NCBI RefSeq assembly: GCF_017298635.1
Contig: NZ_CP071182.1
Location: 1-64,000, forward strand
From: Paenalicyclobacillus mengziensis
Lineage (GTDB): Bacteria; Bacillota; Bacilli; Alicyclobacillales; Alicyclobacillaceae
Reading direction: 5' to 3'
DNA length: 64,000 nt
Position numbers and translations under genes: made by a program. Of the stretch, positions 1 through 8,346 are shown piece after piece. The number at the start of each line of letters is the position of its first letter. The stretch's first letter is position 1. The notes beneath the pieces are model-generated. The model was not told the origin of the DNA. It saw only the letters and a list, made by a program, of their open reading frames with translations, and searched no databases.

Positions 1-1167
1 TCCCTCCATACCCGTGACCTCCCGATAGCCAAATCCGGAAAGGCGTTTCTGCATGGTCACCCGTGCAGGAATGAGGCCAACCAGGTCATGCGGAGTCCCC
101 GCCAGGTCCGTCAGTTGTTCCGTGAGGTACATATACCCTCCACACTCTGCGTAGGTCGGTAAGCCGTTTCGAATTTTCTCTCGAAAGTCATCCCGAACAT
201 CTTTCATGGAACTCAGTTGAGCTGCAAACTCTTCAGGGAATCCTCCGCCGATATACAAGCCCCCTGCATCTTCCGGAATCTTCTCCCCGGAGAGTGGACT
301 GAAGAACACAAGTTCCGCCCCGAAGTGCTCAAGTAGCTCCAGGTTTTCTTCGTAGTAAAAGTTGAAGGCAGCATCCTTGGCGATGGCAATCCGGGTCTTT
401 CGCATATCGTCCGACGCAGTGTCTTTCGATAAAAATGACGGGTACACCTGGCCTTTTTCACTCTCTGGTATCTCCGGTGCAGCCTGTGCTAAAGAGAGCA
501 CCGCATCCAAATTAATCGTAGACGATGCCAGCGCGCTCAGTTGTTCCAGCAACAGAGTGTGTTCTCCCCGTTCGATAGCTGGAACCAAACCTAAGTGTCG
601 TTCAGGGATTTCGATTTCCGAATGCTTCGACAGGTACCCCACGACGGGTATACCGCATTCATGTGCCACCACCTGTTGAATGAGGCGAAAGTGCCCTTCC
701 CCGCCTACACGGTTTGCAATCACCCCAGCGATGTTCACGCGACTGTCCAAGTCTTGATACCCTTTCACCATCGCCGCAGCACTTCGGGCCATCCCAGAAC
801 AATCGACAACCAGAAGGACGGGGCAATAGAGCAAAAGGCTGATCTCAGCAGTGCTTCCCTCATTCGACAAGACATCCTTGCCATCGTAAAATCCCATCAC
901 ACCTTCTACAATAGAGACATCCGCATCAGCCGCAGCATGGACGAAGATATCCCGAACCATCTGTTTAGCTAGCATCCAACTGTCCAGGTTCCTCGATGTC
1001 CTGCCGGTAATGGCCGTGTGATAACTTGGATCAATGTAGTCCGGCCCGACTTTAAAGCTTTGTACGCATAGCCCGCGCTGACGAAATGCGGCCATGAGGC
1101 CCAGAGAAACGGTGGACTTCCCCACACCGCTATGCGTGCCTGCGATGACGATTCGAGGTAGATTCAA
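1..1167 (-). CDS. cbiA: Cobyrinic acid a,c-diamide synthase, CbiA/CobB family (partial, 3' end outside window)
   Basis: This gene would amidate the a and c carboxylates of cobyrinic acid with glutamine and ATP, an early corrin-ring step in the cytoplasm. Translating the complement gives an N-terminal P-loop, IAGTHSGVGKS, then FKVGPDYIDPSYH and EGVMGFYDG, and about 250 residues further the glutamine amidotransferase signature GLYIGGGFPEEFA with the likely nucleophile in TYAECGGYMYL. All are CbiA hallmarks. 389 codons are present; the family is usually about 450 residues, so the C-terminus lies beyond base 1. A TTG at 1167 is preferred as start because GGGAG sits about nine bases upstream; a TTG at 1176 has no room for a ribosome site. 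It is divergent from cobC by only 35 bp. Confidence 0.93.
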   Translation of the reverse strand, partial: MNLPRIVIAGTHSGVGKSTVSLGLMAAFRQRGLCVQSFKVGPDYIDPSYHTAITGRTSRNLDSWMLAKQMVRDIFVHAAADADVSIVEGVMGFYDGKDVLSNEGSTAEISLLLYCPVLLVVDCSGMARSAAAMVKGYQDLDSRVNIAGVIANRVGGEGHFRLIQQVVAHECGIPVVGYLSKHSEIEIPERHLGLVPAIERGEHTLLLEQLSALASSTINLDAVLSLAQAAPEIPESEKGQVYPSFLSKDTASDDMRKTRIAIAKDAAFNFYYEENLELLEHFGAELVFFSPLSGEKIPEDAGGLYIGGGFPEEFAAQLSSMKDVRDDFREKIRNGLPTYAECGGYMYLTEQLTDLAGTPHDLVGLIPARVTMQKRLSGFGYREVTGMEG

Positions 1168-1202
1168 TGATTTCAACTCCCTTTCAAACTGGAGGACTCA
1201 AT

Positions 1203-1847
1203 GTGACGACGCTCATCTTCGTGCGGCATGGTGTGACAGCAGAGAACCTGAACTATACCTTGATTGGTCATACTGACCCTCCGTTGCATGAGTTTGGCGT
1301 CTTGCAGGCCAAAGCTGTGGCAAACGCGCTACAGAACGTATCTGTCGACTGCCTATACTCCAGTCCGCTGAAGCGTTGCTTGCAGACAGCCAGTGTCATA
1401 GCAGAGAGGCGCAGAAATCTTGAGATAAACACATGTCCGGCTCTGAGCGAGATTCACCTTGGTATCGTTGACGGGATGTCTTCCTTCCTCGCGTATGATC
1501 AGTACAAGTCTCTGATGGACGCCGCGCTTGACGATTCCTTGTCGGACTTTCAGTTTCCATCCGGTGAGTCACGCAGTGCAGCGCTGCGCCGTTTTCAACA
1601 AGGGCTTGACTCCCTTGTCGCGAAGCACAAAGAGGGTACGGTGTGCATTGTGACGCACGGCGGACCGCTGGGCCTTTGGCTGGCAGACTACCATGGCGAT
1701 CCGCTAGGACGGTTTCGGCACTGGCAACCTCATCATGCATCGATCGCACGTGTCACGTACCGCGACAGAAGATTTCACGTAGACACTCTTGACAGCACGG
1801 AACATTTGTCAAATGGACTCATGAAGCCTCCATCACAGCCTTCGTAA
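1203..1847 (+). CDS. cobC: Histidine phosphatase, probable alpha-ribazole phosphatase CobC
   Basis: A 214-residue histidine-phosphatase-superfamily enzyme. The catalytic LIFVRHGVTAEN is at the N-terminus, the mid-protein SSPLKRCLQTA motif follows, and VTHGGPLGLWL supplies the second histidine. Its placement inside a cobalamin cluster points to removal of the 5'-phosphate from alpha-ribazole phosphate or adenosylcobalamin phosphate. The GTG at 1203 is chosen because GGAGGA lies about seven bases before it; a longer reading from 1167 would run through that site and through the cbiA start region. It is the only plus-strand gene in the cluster, ending 7 bp from the end of cobD. Histidine phosphatases are hard to tell apart by sequence, so the substrate is inferred from context. 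Confidence 0.85.
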   Translation: MTTLIFVRHGVTAENLNYTLIGHTDPPLHEFGVLQAKAVANALQNVSVDCLYSSPLKRCLQTASVIAERRRNLEINTCPALSEIHLGIVDGMSSFLAYDQYKSLMDAALDDSLSDFQFPSGESRSAALRRFQQGLDSLVAKHKEGTVCIVTHGGPLGLWLADYHGDPLGRFRHWQPHHASIARVTYRDRRFHVDTLDSTEHLSNGLMKPPSQPS

Positions 1848-1854
1848 GGCATCA

Positions 1855-2943
1855 TTAAAGGCGTTCCACAAAGGCGTTCCACATTCGCTCGTTATCTTCG
1901 CGAGACCGGATTGCGATTCGAATGTCAAACGCCCCGAGCCCCCTGAAATTCCCACAGCGGCGGACAAATATTCCCTCTCGCTCGAGTCGTGCGAAAATGC
2001 TCTCAACAGGCAGGTCTTCCCGTACGTGAATCAAGAAGTAGTTGACACTGGGGATGTAGAGTTGGACGGCCCTATGTTTGCCCCACGTCTCAAGAACGAA
2101 CTGTTGTTCTGCTTGTAGCCAATCCCAGGTCTCTCGAACAAATTTTTCATCCTGGTACGCTGCGATGGCCGCAGCCTGTGCCAGATGATTGACACTCCAC
2201 CTGTCTCGATTCACTTCAATTTTTCGGACCAGATCTGCATGCGCTACGCCGAAGCCAAACCGAAGGCCCGGGATGGCGTACATCTTCGTCGCGGATCGCA
2301 CAACAATAAGGTTTTTCAGATGCTCTGTGTCTGGCATGACTGTTCTCTCCGACTCGTCGGGTCGAAAATCCATAAATGACTCGTCTACGAGAACCACAGC
2401 CTCTCTCTCACCAAGCTTGTCAACGAAGCGGATGAACTCCTCTCTCCGCCAGCATAGGCCCGTTGGGTTGTGCGGATTGTTGATGACCACCAAGTCGTTT
2501 GGTCTGCTGCGGCTTACAATATCATGTAACAATTCTCCGAGATCAGTCAGGGATTCTCCGAACGACGCTCCTGCAAAGAGGGGGATATGGACAACCTCGG
2601 CTCTAACCCGCTCTGCAGCCTGTTGATATTCCGCAAACGCGGGTTCAAATAGAAAAACTCGTCTTGGAGCTAGTGCACGGATGGTCAAATCAATCACCTC
2701 CGACGCACCGTTACCGCAAAAAACGCTCTGTGCAGCCGCAATCGGATACTTGCTGCAAATAGCCTGGATCACCTTAATATGCCGGGCGTCCGGGTAATGT
2801 CGAATGCCACCAAGCGCACCTCTGATGGCCGTCATAACGCTTTTGGGAGGTCCCATCGGATTGATGTTTGCACTAAAATCAAACACGTGGTCAGAGCTTC
2901 GTCCGCTCTTCTCTGCGTACTCGTAAATTCGTCCGCCGTGCAT
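1855..2943 (-). CDS. cobD: Threonine-phosphate decarboxylase CobD
   Basis: A 362-residue fold-type-I PLP enzyme of the histidinol-phosphate aminotransferase family. Features are DFSANINPMGPP near the N-terminus, NNPHNPTGLCW in the middle, and SATKMYAIPGLRFGFG holding the likely PLP lysine. CobD makes (R)-1-aminopropan-2-ol phosphate, which CbiB attaches to cobyric acid. The ATG at 2943 directly follows the cobS stop codon, so the two are translationally coupled. The neighbours cobS, cbiB and cobU separate it from a true histidinol-phosphate aminotransferase. Confidence 0.92.
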   Translation of the reverse strand: MHGGRIYEYAEKSGRSSDHVFDFSANINPMGPPKSVMTAIRGALGGIRHYPDARHIKVIQAICSKYPIAAAQSVFCGNGASEVIDLTIRALAPRRVFLFEPAFAEYQQAAERVRAEVVHIPLFAGASFGESLTDLGELLHDIVSRSRPNDLVVINNPHNPTGLCWRREEFIRFVDKLGEREAVVLVDESFMDFRPDESERTVMPDTEHLKNLIVVRSATKMYAIPGLRFGFGVAHADLVRKIEVNRDRWSVNHLAQAAAIAAYQDEKFVRETWDWLQAEQQFVLETWGKHRAVQLYIPSVNYFLIHVREDLPVESIFARLEREGIFVRRCGNFRGLGAFDIRIAIRSREDNERMWNAFVERL

Positions 2944-3702
2944 CTATCGCGCCCCTTCATGGATCATGGCTGCAAATACCATCCAACCAACCCATTCCGT
3001 GATTTCATTTAAAGCACCGTACGTATCTCCTGTCGTTCCTCCGAATTTCCGCACCATCCAACCGTTAAAAAGTGACACTGTTACGACAAAGTAAACAAGC
3101 ACCCATAGTGCGTCCTTCAATGGTAGAATGAAAACACATACAGCTCCGCTAAAAATGGTCGCTCCTGCCAAGACCCACACAGGCACCCTTCGTGCAAAAA
3201 AACTGCCTAACCCTTCCTGTCGGGCAGAGCGAGACGCCGCCATCGACCAGAGCATTGACAGCCTAGACGTCATTGGAACAACGATAAAGGGCTCCCAATC
3301 TTGCGGGGAAACACTCGATATTGCTGTCAATTTCCCAATGAGGATGAGGATGGCAGCCACAGCTCCCATGGCTCCAATGCGGCTGTCTTTCATAATGTGG
3401 AGCGCCTCTTCGCGCGGTCGTCTGCTACCAATGGCATCGGCAGTATCCATCAGGCCATCCAGATGAAGCGCTCCTGTAAGAAGGGTGTACACCGTCAGTG
3501 AAACTGCCGTGGCAGGCAAGTTTGGCACATGTCTCGTGAGAAGATATTCCACACCCCAAAGAACGCACCCAAGCGCTCCACCGATAAAAGGGAAAAAGAG
3601 CACGCTGTTTCGGACATCACTGTCACTTACAGTCCGGATAGAGGGTGTTGGAATCACTGTTGCGAATTGTGTCGCAAGAATAAACCATCTTACAATCGCC
3701 AA
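2944..3702 (-). CDS. cobS: Adenosylcobinamide-GDP ribazoletransferase CobS
   Basis: An integral membrane enzyme joining adenosylcobinamide-GDP to alpha-ribazole (phosphate), the last condensation of cobalamin synthesis. The signature HLDGLMDTADAIGSRRPREE followed by KDSRIGAMG is the conserved acidic active-site region, with hydrophobic segments on both sides. The reading frame is open to a GTG at 3747, but TAGGAGG lies inside that stretch and ends nine bases before a TTG at 3702, giving 252 residues that begin LAIVRWFILATQF as in homologues. The start overlaps the cbiB end by 13 bp. Confidence 0.92.
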   Translation of the reverse strand: MAIVRWFILATQFATVIPTPSIRTVSDSDVRNSVLFFPFIGGALGCVLWGVEYLLTRHVPNLPATAVSLTVYTLLTGALHLDGLMDTADAIGSRRPREEALHIMKDSRIGAMGAVAAILILIGKLTAISSVSPQDWEPFIVVPMTSRLSMLWSMAASRSARQEGLGSFFARRVPVWVLAGATIFSGAVCVFILPLKDALWVLVYFVVTVSLFNGWMVRKFGGTTGDTYGALNEITEWVGWMVFAAMIHEGAR

Positions 3703-4652
3703 ACCAACACACCTCCTAGCCCTGCCATGACCAAAATCACGATACACGTGACATGAACAATAAGAATCGTGCGCCCAATATCGGAGGCTTGCAAAGTTCT
3801 GCTGGGGTCGCCCATCGTCGCTCGCCGGGATTCAATACCTCCATAGAAGTTGACGCCGCCTAGTTGAACGCCGAGTGCACCTGCAACCATCGATTCCGGG
3901 ATGCCGCTGTTGGGACTTGGGTGTTTACGAGCATCTCTCTGCATGATTCGGATGGCCTCGCGTGCGTTGTTCTTTGTCATCCACGTCGCAATCCATATGA
4001 GACCGATGGTCAGACGGGCCGGGATGAAGTTCAATACGTCATCAAGCCGAGCAGAGCACCATCCAAAGTCCACATAACGCTCATTTTTGTACCCGACCAT
4101 AGAGTCGAGTGTATTAGCTGCCCGATAAAAGAGTGCCAATGGGGCCCCACCGATACAGGCGTAAAAGACGGGAGAGACAACTGCATCTACGATATTCTCG
4201 GCGAGGGTCTCGACCGTGGCTCGTACCACGTCCGATTCCGATAGATGTTCCGTATCACGGCCGACAATCATGGATACTTCTCGCCGCGCAGCTTCTATCC
4301 CCTCTGTTTGTAACTGATGGAGCACGCCCCAACCTGCCTTCACTAACCCTTTCCAAGCTATCGTTGTAGAGATGAGAAACACGTTTATCGTCCAACCGAA
4401 CCACACCGTCGTGTATTGTTTCAGCAGAAAAAGGAACAACCACGGGATAATGCTTGCAATCAATACGGTTGTGACGGTAAGGAAGATACCCAAGGCGCGT
4501 TTTACGTTGCGCGAGGCAACAGCTCGGTTCAAGCGGCGGTCAAACAGCGTGATGTACTTGCCAATCCATACAACGGGATGTGGAATCAATCTCGGGTCAC
4601 CCATGATTCTGTCAACGAAAAGAGCCAGGCCAGCAGCAAAGAAGAGATTCAT
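3690..4652 (-). CDS. cbiB: Adenosylcobinamide-phosphate synthase CbiB
   Basis: A 320-residue polytopic membrane protein that condenses adenosylcobyric acid with aminopropanol phosphate from CobD. The N-terminal DRIMGDPRLIPHPVVWIGK and the central VETLAENIVDAVVSPVFYA, ANTLDSMVGYKNERY and SPNSGIPESMVAGALGVQLGG are family signatures. The ATG at 4652 overlaps the cobU stop (ATGA), which fixes the start better than the in-frame codon at 4706. Beside cbiZ it completes a remodelling route: CbiZ gives cobyric acid and CbiB rebuilds the side chain. Confidence 0.93.
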   Translation of the reverse strand: MNLFFAAGLALFVDRIMGDPRLIPHPVVWIGKYITLFDRRLNRAVASRNVKRALGIFLTVTTVLIASIIPWLFLFLLKQYTTVWFGWTINVFLISTTIAWKGLVKAGWGVLHQLQTEGIEAARREVSMIVGRDTEHLSESDVVRATVETLAENIVDAVVSPVFYACIGGAPLALFYRAANTLDSMVGYKNERYVDFGWCSARLDDVLNFIPARLTIGLIWIATWMTKNNAREAIRIMQRDARKHPSPNSGIPESMVAGALGVQLGGVNFYGGIESRRATMGDPSRTLQASDIGRTILIVHVTCIVILVMAGLGGVLVWRL

Positions 4653-5200
4653 GGAAGGGATACCTGGAGTTTTCGTAAATCTACTGGGATGCCCGCAACA
4701 ACCCAAATCACCTTCTCAGCACATTGGGCCATCTTCTGATTCATGACACCGAGCCAATCCCGGTATCGGCGTGACACACCATCCCCAGGGACAATGCCTT
4801 GCCCAACCTCATTGCTGACAACAATCACCCGGTGCTCCGATTCCGCCATCGCCGCAACAAGCGCGTCAATTCGGGTAAGGACCTGCTCTTCGTCACAGCC
4901 TTCGAGGAACATCCAGTTGTTTAGGAGCAGGGAGAGACAGTCAAGCAGAATAACCTGTGGCGTACGCTCTGTTTGCAGCCAACTGGAAACGTCGAGTGGG
5001 ATTTCAGCCGTGTACCAATGTGGCGGCCTCCCTAAACGGTGACGCTGAATACGCTCCTCCATCTCATCATCGCTGGCTTGTGCGGTTGCCACGTACGTAA
5101 CATTCATGGAATGGATCTCGGATATGCGCAGTGCCAGTTGTTCTGCGAACGAACTCTTTCCACTACGCGCACCGCCAAGAACAAAGGTATATCCCAACAC
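4649..5200 (-). CDS. cobU: Adenosylcobinamide kinase / adenosylcobinamide-phosphate guanylyltransferase CobU
   Basis: A 183-residue cytoplasmic enzyme that phosphorylates adenosylcobinamide and then transfers GMP to it. The P-loop FVLGGARSGKSSFAE is at residues 6-20; YVATAQ, RIQRHRLGRPPHW, LLDCLSLLLNNW and VVSNEVGQGIVPG follow in family order. The GTG start at 5200 follows a GGGAGG ribosome site. It lies 12 bp after the btuD stop and overlaps cbiB by four bases. Confidence 0.94.
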   Translation of the reverse strand: MLGYTFVLGGARSGKSSFAEQLALRISEIHSMNVTYVATAQASDDEMEERIQRHRLGRPPHWYTAEIPLDVSSWLQTERTPQVILLDCLSLLLNNWMFLEGCDEEQVLTRIDALVAAMAESEHRVIVVSNEVGQGIVPGDGVSRRYRDWLGVMNQKMAQCAEKVIWVVAGIPVDLRKLQVSLP

Positions 5201-5212
5201 AATTTCCTCCCT

Positions 5213-5983
5213 TCAAGGCGAATAACTCACACGCAGGTGTCCGCCAAATGGATCTGCATACGTTTTCGCTTTCACCTGAAACACCTCTTCTAAAGCACGC
5301 TCTGACAGAACCTCCTGCGGAGGTCCTTCGGCGTACACCCGACCTGATTGCAGCAGTAAGAGCCTGTCGCAATACCTGGCGGCAAGCTCGAGATGGTGAA
5401 TCGCGATGACGATGAGCCGCCCCTCTTCGGCCAACCTTTGCAGATGAAGAAGGATATCCAGTTGGTAGTGAACATCGAGGTTTGCAATCGGTTCATCAAA
5501 CAGAATGATTGGACTGCCCTGAGCCAGACAACGTGCAACGCCTGCACGCTGCCTCTCTCCACCGGATATTTGATCAAGCCGGGCGCTTCGAAAGGACAAC
5601 AAGTTCAGGCCAGTCATCGCTCGATTCACAGCTTCACGACTTTCCCTATCGAGGCCTCCAAAGAGTGTCCGATAAGGGAAGCGCCCCATCTCTACGTACT
5701 GTTCAACCGTAAAAGATGCGTTGTCCGGCATCTGTTGCGGCAGATAAGCCACGTGCCTAGCCCGGTCCTTCGGAGATATTTTGGAACTCGACTGGCCACG
5801 GACATAGATTCGACCTCGGGTCGGTCGATTCACACCCGCGAGTAGACGTAATAGCGTTGATTTACCTGCTCCATTCGGGCCCACAAGCCCGACAACTTGT
5901 CCGCCCATCCATTCACAGTGAATACATTCCAATATACTGCCGAAAGATATGTCCTCTATGAAAAGTGCTGCAGTTTGGTTCAT
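5213..5983 (-). CDS. btuD: Corrinoid ABC transporter ATP-binding protein BtuD
   Basis: A 256-residue ATPase of the FecCD/BtuCD importer type. Walker A is GLVGPNGAGKSTLLRLL, the Q-loop YLPQQMP, the ABC signature LDQISGGERQRAGVARCLAQ, and Walker B IILFDEPIANLDVHYQ, followed by the H-loop IAIHHLELA. The frame is open to 6073, but GGGGTGAGGA just before the ATG at 5983 and the btuC stop five bases upstream fix the start. It powers uptake by BtuC with substrate delivered by BtuF. Cobalamin rather than siderophore specificity is inferred from the riboswitch and neighbours. Confidence 0.92.
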   Translation of the reverse strand: MNQTAALFIEDISFGSILECIHCEWMGGQVVGLVGPNGAGKSTLLRLLAGVNRPTRGRIYVRGQSSSKISPKDRARHVAYLPQQMPDNASFTVEQYVEMGRFPYRTLFGGLDRESREAVNRAMTGLNLLSFRSARLDQISGGERQRAGVARCLAQGSPIILFDEPIANLDVHYQLDILLHLQRLAEEGRLIVIAIHHLELAARYCDRLLLLQSGRVYAEGPPQEVLSERALEEVFQVKAKTYADPFGGHLRVSYSP

Positions 5984-5987
5984 TTCC

Positions 5988-7004
5988 TCACCCCCGGTAG
6001 ACGCTCGACTCTTGACGGCGCAACAAGAACAGAAAGAACGGTGCCCCAAGCAAAGACGTAATGATGCCCACATTCAACTCAGCCGGCAGGAGTATCATTC
6101 GCGCGATGAGGTCCGCGAACAGCATCAGGACCGCACCTCCAACGGCTGAGGAAAGGATGAGCTGCCGATTTGCGGGTCCGATCCAAATCCGTAACAGGTG
6201 GGGTACAACCAATCCAACAAACCCAATCACTCCTGTAGCACTAACACATGCGCCGACCACAAAAGCAGAGGTAACGAGCACAACCTGCTTTGTCAGCTGT
6301 GGCGACACCCCAACCCCTTGCGCCTGCTCTTCGCCTAAGGACAACACATCCAGTGCATGTGCCTGTGTCAGGTAAATCCCAATCGCGATAACAACAAATA
6401 CAAGGAGCATCAACACTTCGCGCCATGTACTTCCATCCAGCCCGCCCATTAACCAAAACAGCATCTGTTGCATGGTCTCGAGCGGCGCGAGTGACAGAAC
6501 CAATGTCACGATAGAACTGCACAGTGCGCTAAATGCAACACCTGACAAAAGCAATGAATAGATAGATGTTTTTCCATGCACGGTGGCAATGCGATAGATG
6601 ACAAACACCACAATCAGTCCACTCACGAACGCTCCTGCAGGGGTATACCACTCGTTCAGTTGCGACAGCCCAAGTTGGATGGTCAACACCGCCCCGAGGG
6701 AAGCCCCGCTTGACACCCCGATAATCGATGGATCAGCCATTGGATTCCGAAAGACTGCCTGTAGGACGGCACCGGTGGTGGCCAATCCCGCTCCAACGAG
6801 TGCCGCAACAAGCAGTCGCGGCAAACGAATGGCTCCAATGACAATGGCGTTGGTATCATGCACACCCTGAAAATAGCCCCATGCATCTGGAATGAGTTGG
6901 CGAACCGGGATACTCACAGGTCCCAGGGACAGCTCTAATGCTGCCCCTACCAACAGTGCCATACCGAGAGCAACAAAAGCCCACCGAATCCGTTGCTTAC
7001 TCAT
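5988..7004 (-). CDS. btuC: Corrinoid ABC transporter permease BtuC
   Basis: A 338-residue FecCD-family permease with about ten hydrophobic segments. Typical family stretches are LVGAGLATTGAVLQAVFRNP, ADPSIIGVSSGASLGAV and GVIGFVGLVVPHLLR. The ATG at 7004 lies within the last codons of btuF (an ATGAGTAA overlap), so the two are co-translated; the longer frame to 7055 would overlap btuF much more. With BtuD and BtuF it forms a cobalamin/cobinamide importer in the cytoplasmic membrane. Confidence 0.92.
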   Translation of the reverse strand: MSKQRIRWAFVALGMALLVGAALELSLGPVSIPVRQLIPDAWGYFQGVHDTNAIVIGAIRLPRLLVAALVGAGLATTGAVLQAVFRNPMADPSIIGVSSGASLGAVLTIQLGLSQLNEWYTPAGAFVSGLIVVFVIYRIATVHGKTSIYSLLLSGVAFSALCSSIVTLVLSLAPLETMQQMLFWLMGGLDGSTWREVLMLLVFVVIAIGIYLTQAHALDVLSLGEEQAQGVGVSPQLTKQVVLVTSAFVVGACVSATGVIGFVGLVVPHLLRIWIGPANRQLILSSAVGGAVLMLFADLIARMILLPAELNVGIITSLLGAPFFLFLLRRQESSVYRG

Positions 7005-8007
7005 TCCCAATCTGTACATTCGGATACAACAGCTTTGCCACATCTTGCACTCCACGTATCACATACTGCGACACGCTTGTCAAATCTGCGCTGTTAACAC
7101 TATAGACGCGGTGATTCTTAACCGCGGAAACATCTTTCAAGGCGGGGTCTGAAAGGATTTTGTGAACAAATCCTTTGTCATTATTTGCGTCGATGATTAC
7201 ATTCGGATTTAATTTCACAATTTCTTCGTCGGTAATCTGCTGCCATCCATTCAGCTTTGCCGCGGCGTTAATTCCACCTGCATCCACAATGACATCGTTT
7301 ACTGTCGTCGATGAGCCAGCCGCATACCCATAGGAACTATAGTCAAGAACTTTCACTTTTTTCTGGCCTTTGACTGCATTTTCCACCCTGTGCAATTGAG
7401 ACTGCATGGTCGTGACAACCTTCACGGCCTTTGCTTCTTGTCCAACCAATTTGCCAACGATCTCAATGTTTCGTTCGATATCCTCAATGGAATTAAAATT
7501 ATTAAACTCATATGTCGGAATACCTGCTTGTTCAATCTGACTGACCACACTCTGCTTCGCATAGGAGGCCGTCAATACAAGGTCCGGCTTCACAGCAATG
7601 ACTTGCTCCGCATTGAGATTCTGGATGGTGGGAATTCCTTTGACAAGAGACGTCACATTTGAATACTGCGGATTATCTGCGTAGCTCGTTACGAGAACGA
7701 TATCCTGTTTCGGGACTAACGCTGTCAGAATCTCGTCCGTCCCTTCCGTTGTCGAGGCGATGCGCTGAGGCTGCTTGGAGATGGTCACCGTATGGCCTGC
7801 ACCGTCTTTTAACGTCACTGGGAACGACGCAGATGCAGCCGTAGTAGCTTGCGAGGATGATGACGCTTGATTGGCTGTGCTGACTGAAGACCCTGTGGAC
7901 GTTGTTGCAGCATTTGCATTACCGGATGCGGTATTCGTACCACAACCTGCAACACCCAGTGTCAAAGCAGTTAACACGGTGGGGATGATGAAGACAGACT
8001 TTTTCAT
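6997..8007 (-). CDS. btuF: Corrinoid-binding lipoprotein BtuF
   Basis: A 336-residue extracellular substrate-binding lipoprotein. The N-terminus MKKSVFIIPTVLTAL leads into a lipobox LGVAGCG, so the mature protein would start at cysteine 22. A Ser/Thr/Ala-rich linker of about 35 residues follows, then a periplasmic-binding-protein fold starting FPVTLKDGAGHTVTI with TEGTDEILTAL and the closing helix region. GGAGG stands before the ATG. This is the first gene after riboswitch 1, so the importer is expected to be switched off when cobalamin is plentiful. Confidence 0.9.
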   Translation of the reverse strand: MKKSVFIIPTVLTALTLGVAGCGTNTASGNANAATTSTGSSVSTANQASSSSQATTAASASFPVTLKDGAGHTVTISKQPQRIASTTEGTDEILTALVPKQDIVLVTSYADNPQYSNVTSLVKGIPTIQNLNAEQVIAVKPDLVLTASYAKQSVVSQIEQAGIPTYEFNNFNSIEDIERNIEIVGKLVGQEAKAVKVVTTMQSQLHRVENAVKGQKKVKVLDYSSYGYAAGSSTTVNDVIVDAGGINAAAKLNGWQQITDEEIVKLNPNVIIDANNDKGFVHKILSDPALKDVSAVKNHRVYSVNSADLTSVSQYVIRGVQDVAKLLYPNVQIGNE

Positions 8008-8045
8008 CGAGATACCTCCTGAGATAGGTCATGAGGCGTCCCCTT

Positions 8046-8078
8046 CAAAAAAGAAAATCTCTGCCATAGGCAGAGATT
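8046..8078 (-). terminator. Intrinsic terminator of riboswitch 1
   Basis: On the minus strand AATCTCTGCC and GGCAGAGATT form a ten-pair stem with a three-base loop, followed by TTCTTTTTT. It stands between the B12 aptamer and btuF, so it is the likely expression platform: ligand binding would favour this hairpin and stop transcription before btuF. Confidence 0.88.
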
Positions 8079-8136
8079 GTTTGGTCGGATAATAAATTCC
8101 CTATCCTCGCAACCTCTCCTCGAAGGTTTCGCTCTG

Positions 8137-8297
8137 GCTCTTCAGGCAGGTCTCCTGACTCTCAGCTCGGCTTATTCAACACCTTCCCACGTATTGCAGT
8201 GGTGTTGTACCGAAAGACGCTGATTACAGTGGCGGGACCGTACCGGGATTGCACCGGTTTCCCTATTATCTCTGTTTCCAGAGCACCTGAAGGGGTG
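8137..8297 (-). promoter_or_regulatory. Cobalamin riboswitch 1 (upstream of btuFCD-cobU operon)
   Basis: The complement contains the B12-box core of AdoCbl riboswitches, GTCCCGCCACTGTAAT, preceded by the conserved GGGAAACCGGTGCAATC and ending with AGTCAGGAGACCTGCCTGA. The outer strands pair (CACCTGAAGG at one end, CTTCAGGCAGG at the other). The layout promoter - aptamer - terminator - btuF argues for transcriptional attenuation by cobalamin. The 3' limit is approximate. Confidence 0.95.
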
Positions 8298-8314
8298 GAT
8301 TCAATTCGTTAGTA

Positions 8315-8343
8315 ATCCTATTGAATATCGGCTAGTACGTCAA
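8315..8343 (-). promoter_or_regulatory. Predicted promoter of riboswitch 1 transcript
   Basis: TTGACG and TAGGAT are separated by exactly 17 bp on the minus strand, placing the transcription start a few bases before the aptamer. It lies immediately after the cbiZ stop, so btuF-cobD can be transcribed separately from the upstream cblS-cbiZ unit. Confidence 0.7.
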
Positions 8344-8346
8344 GTA

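Noticed and set aside
362-972. Plus-strand open frames across the left end
   Set aside because: They lie opposite cbiA, whose motifs are clear, and show no family features.
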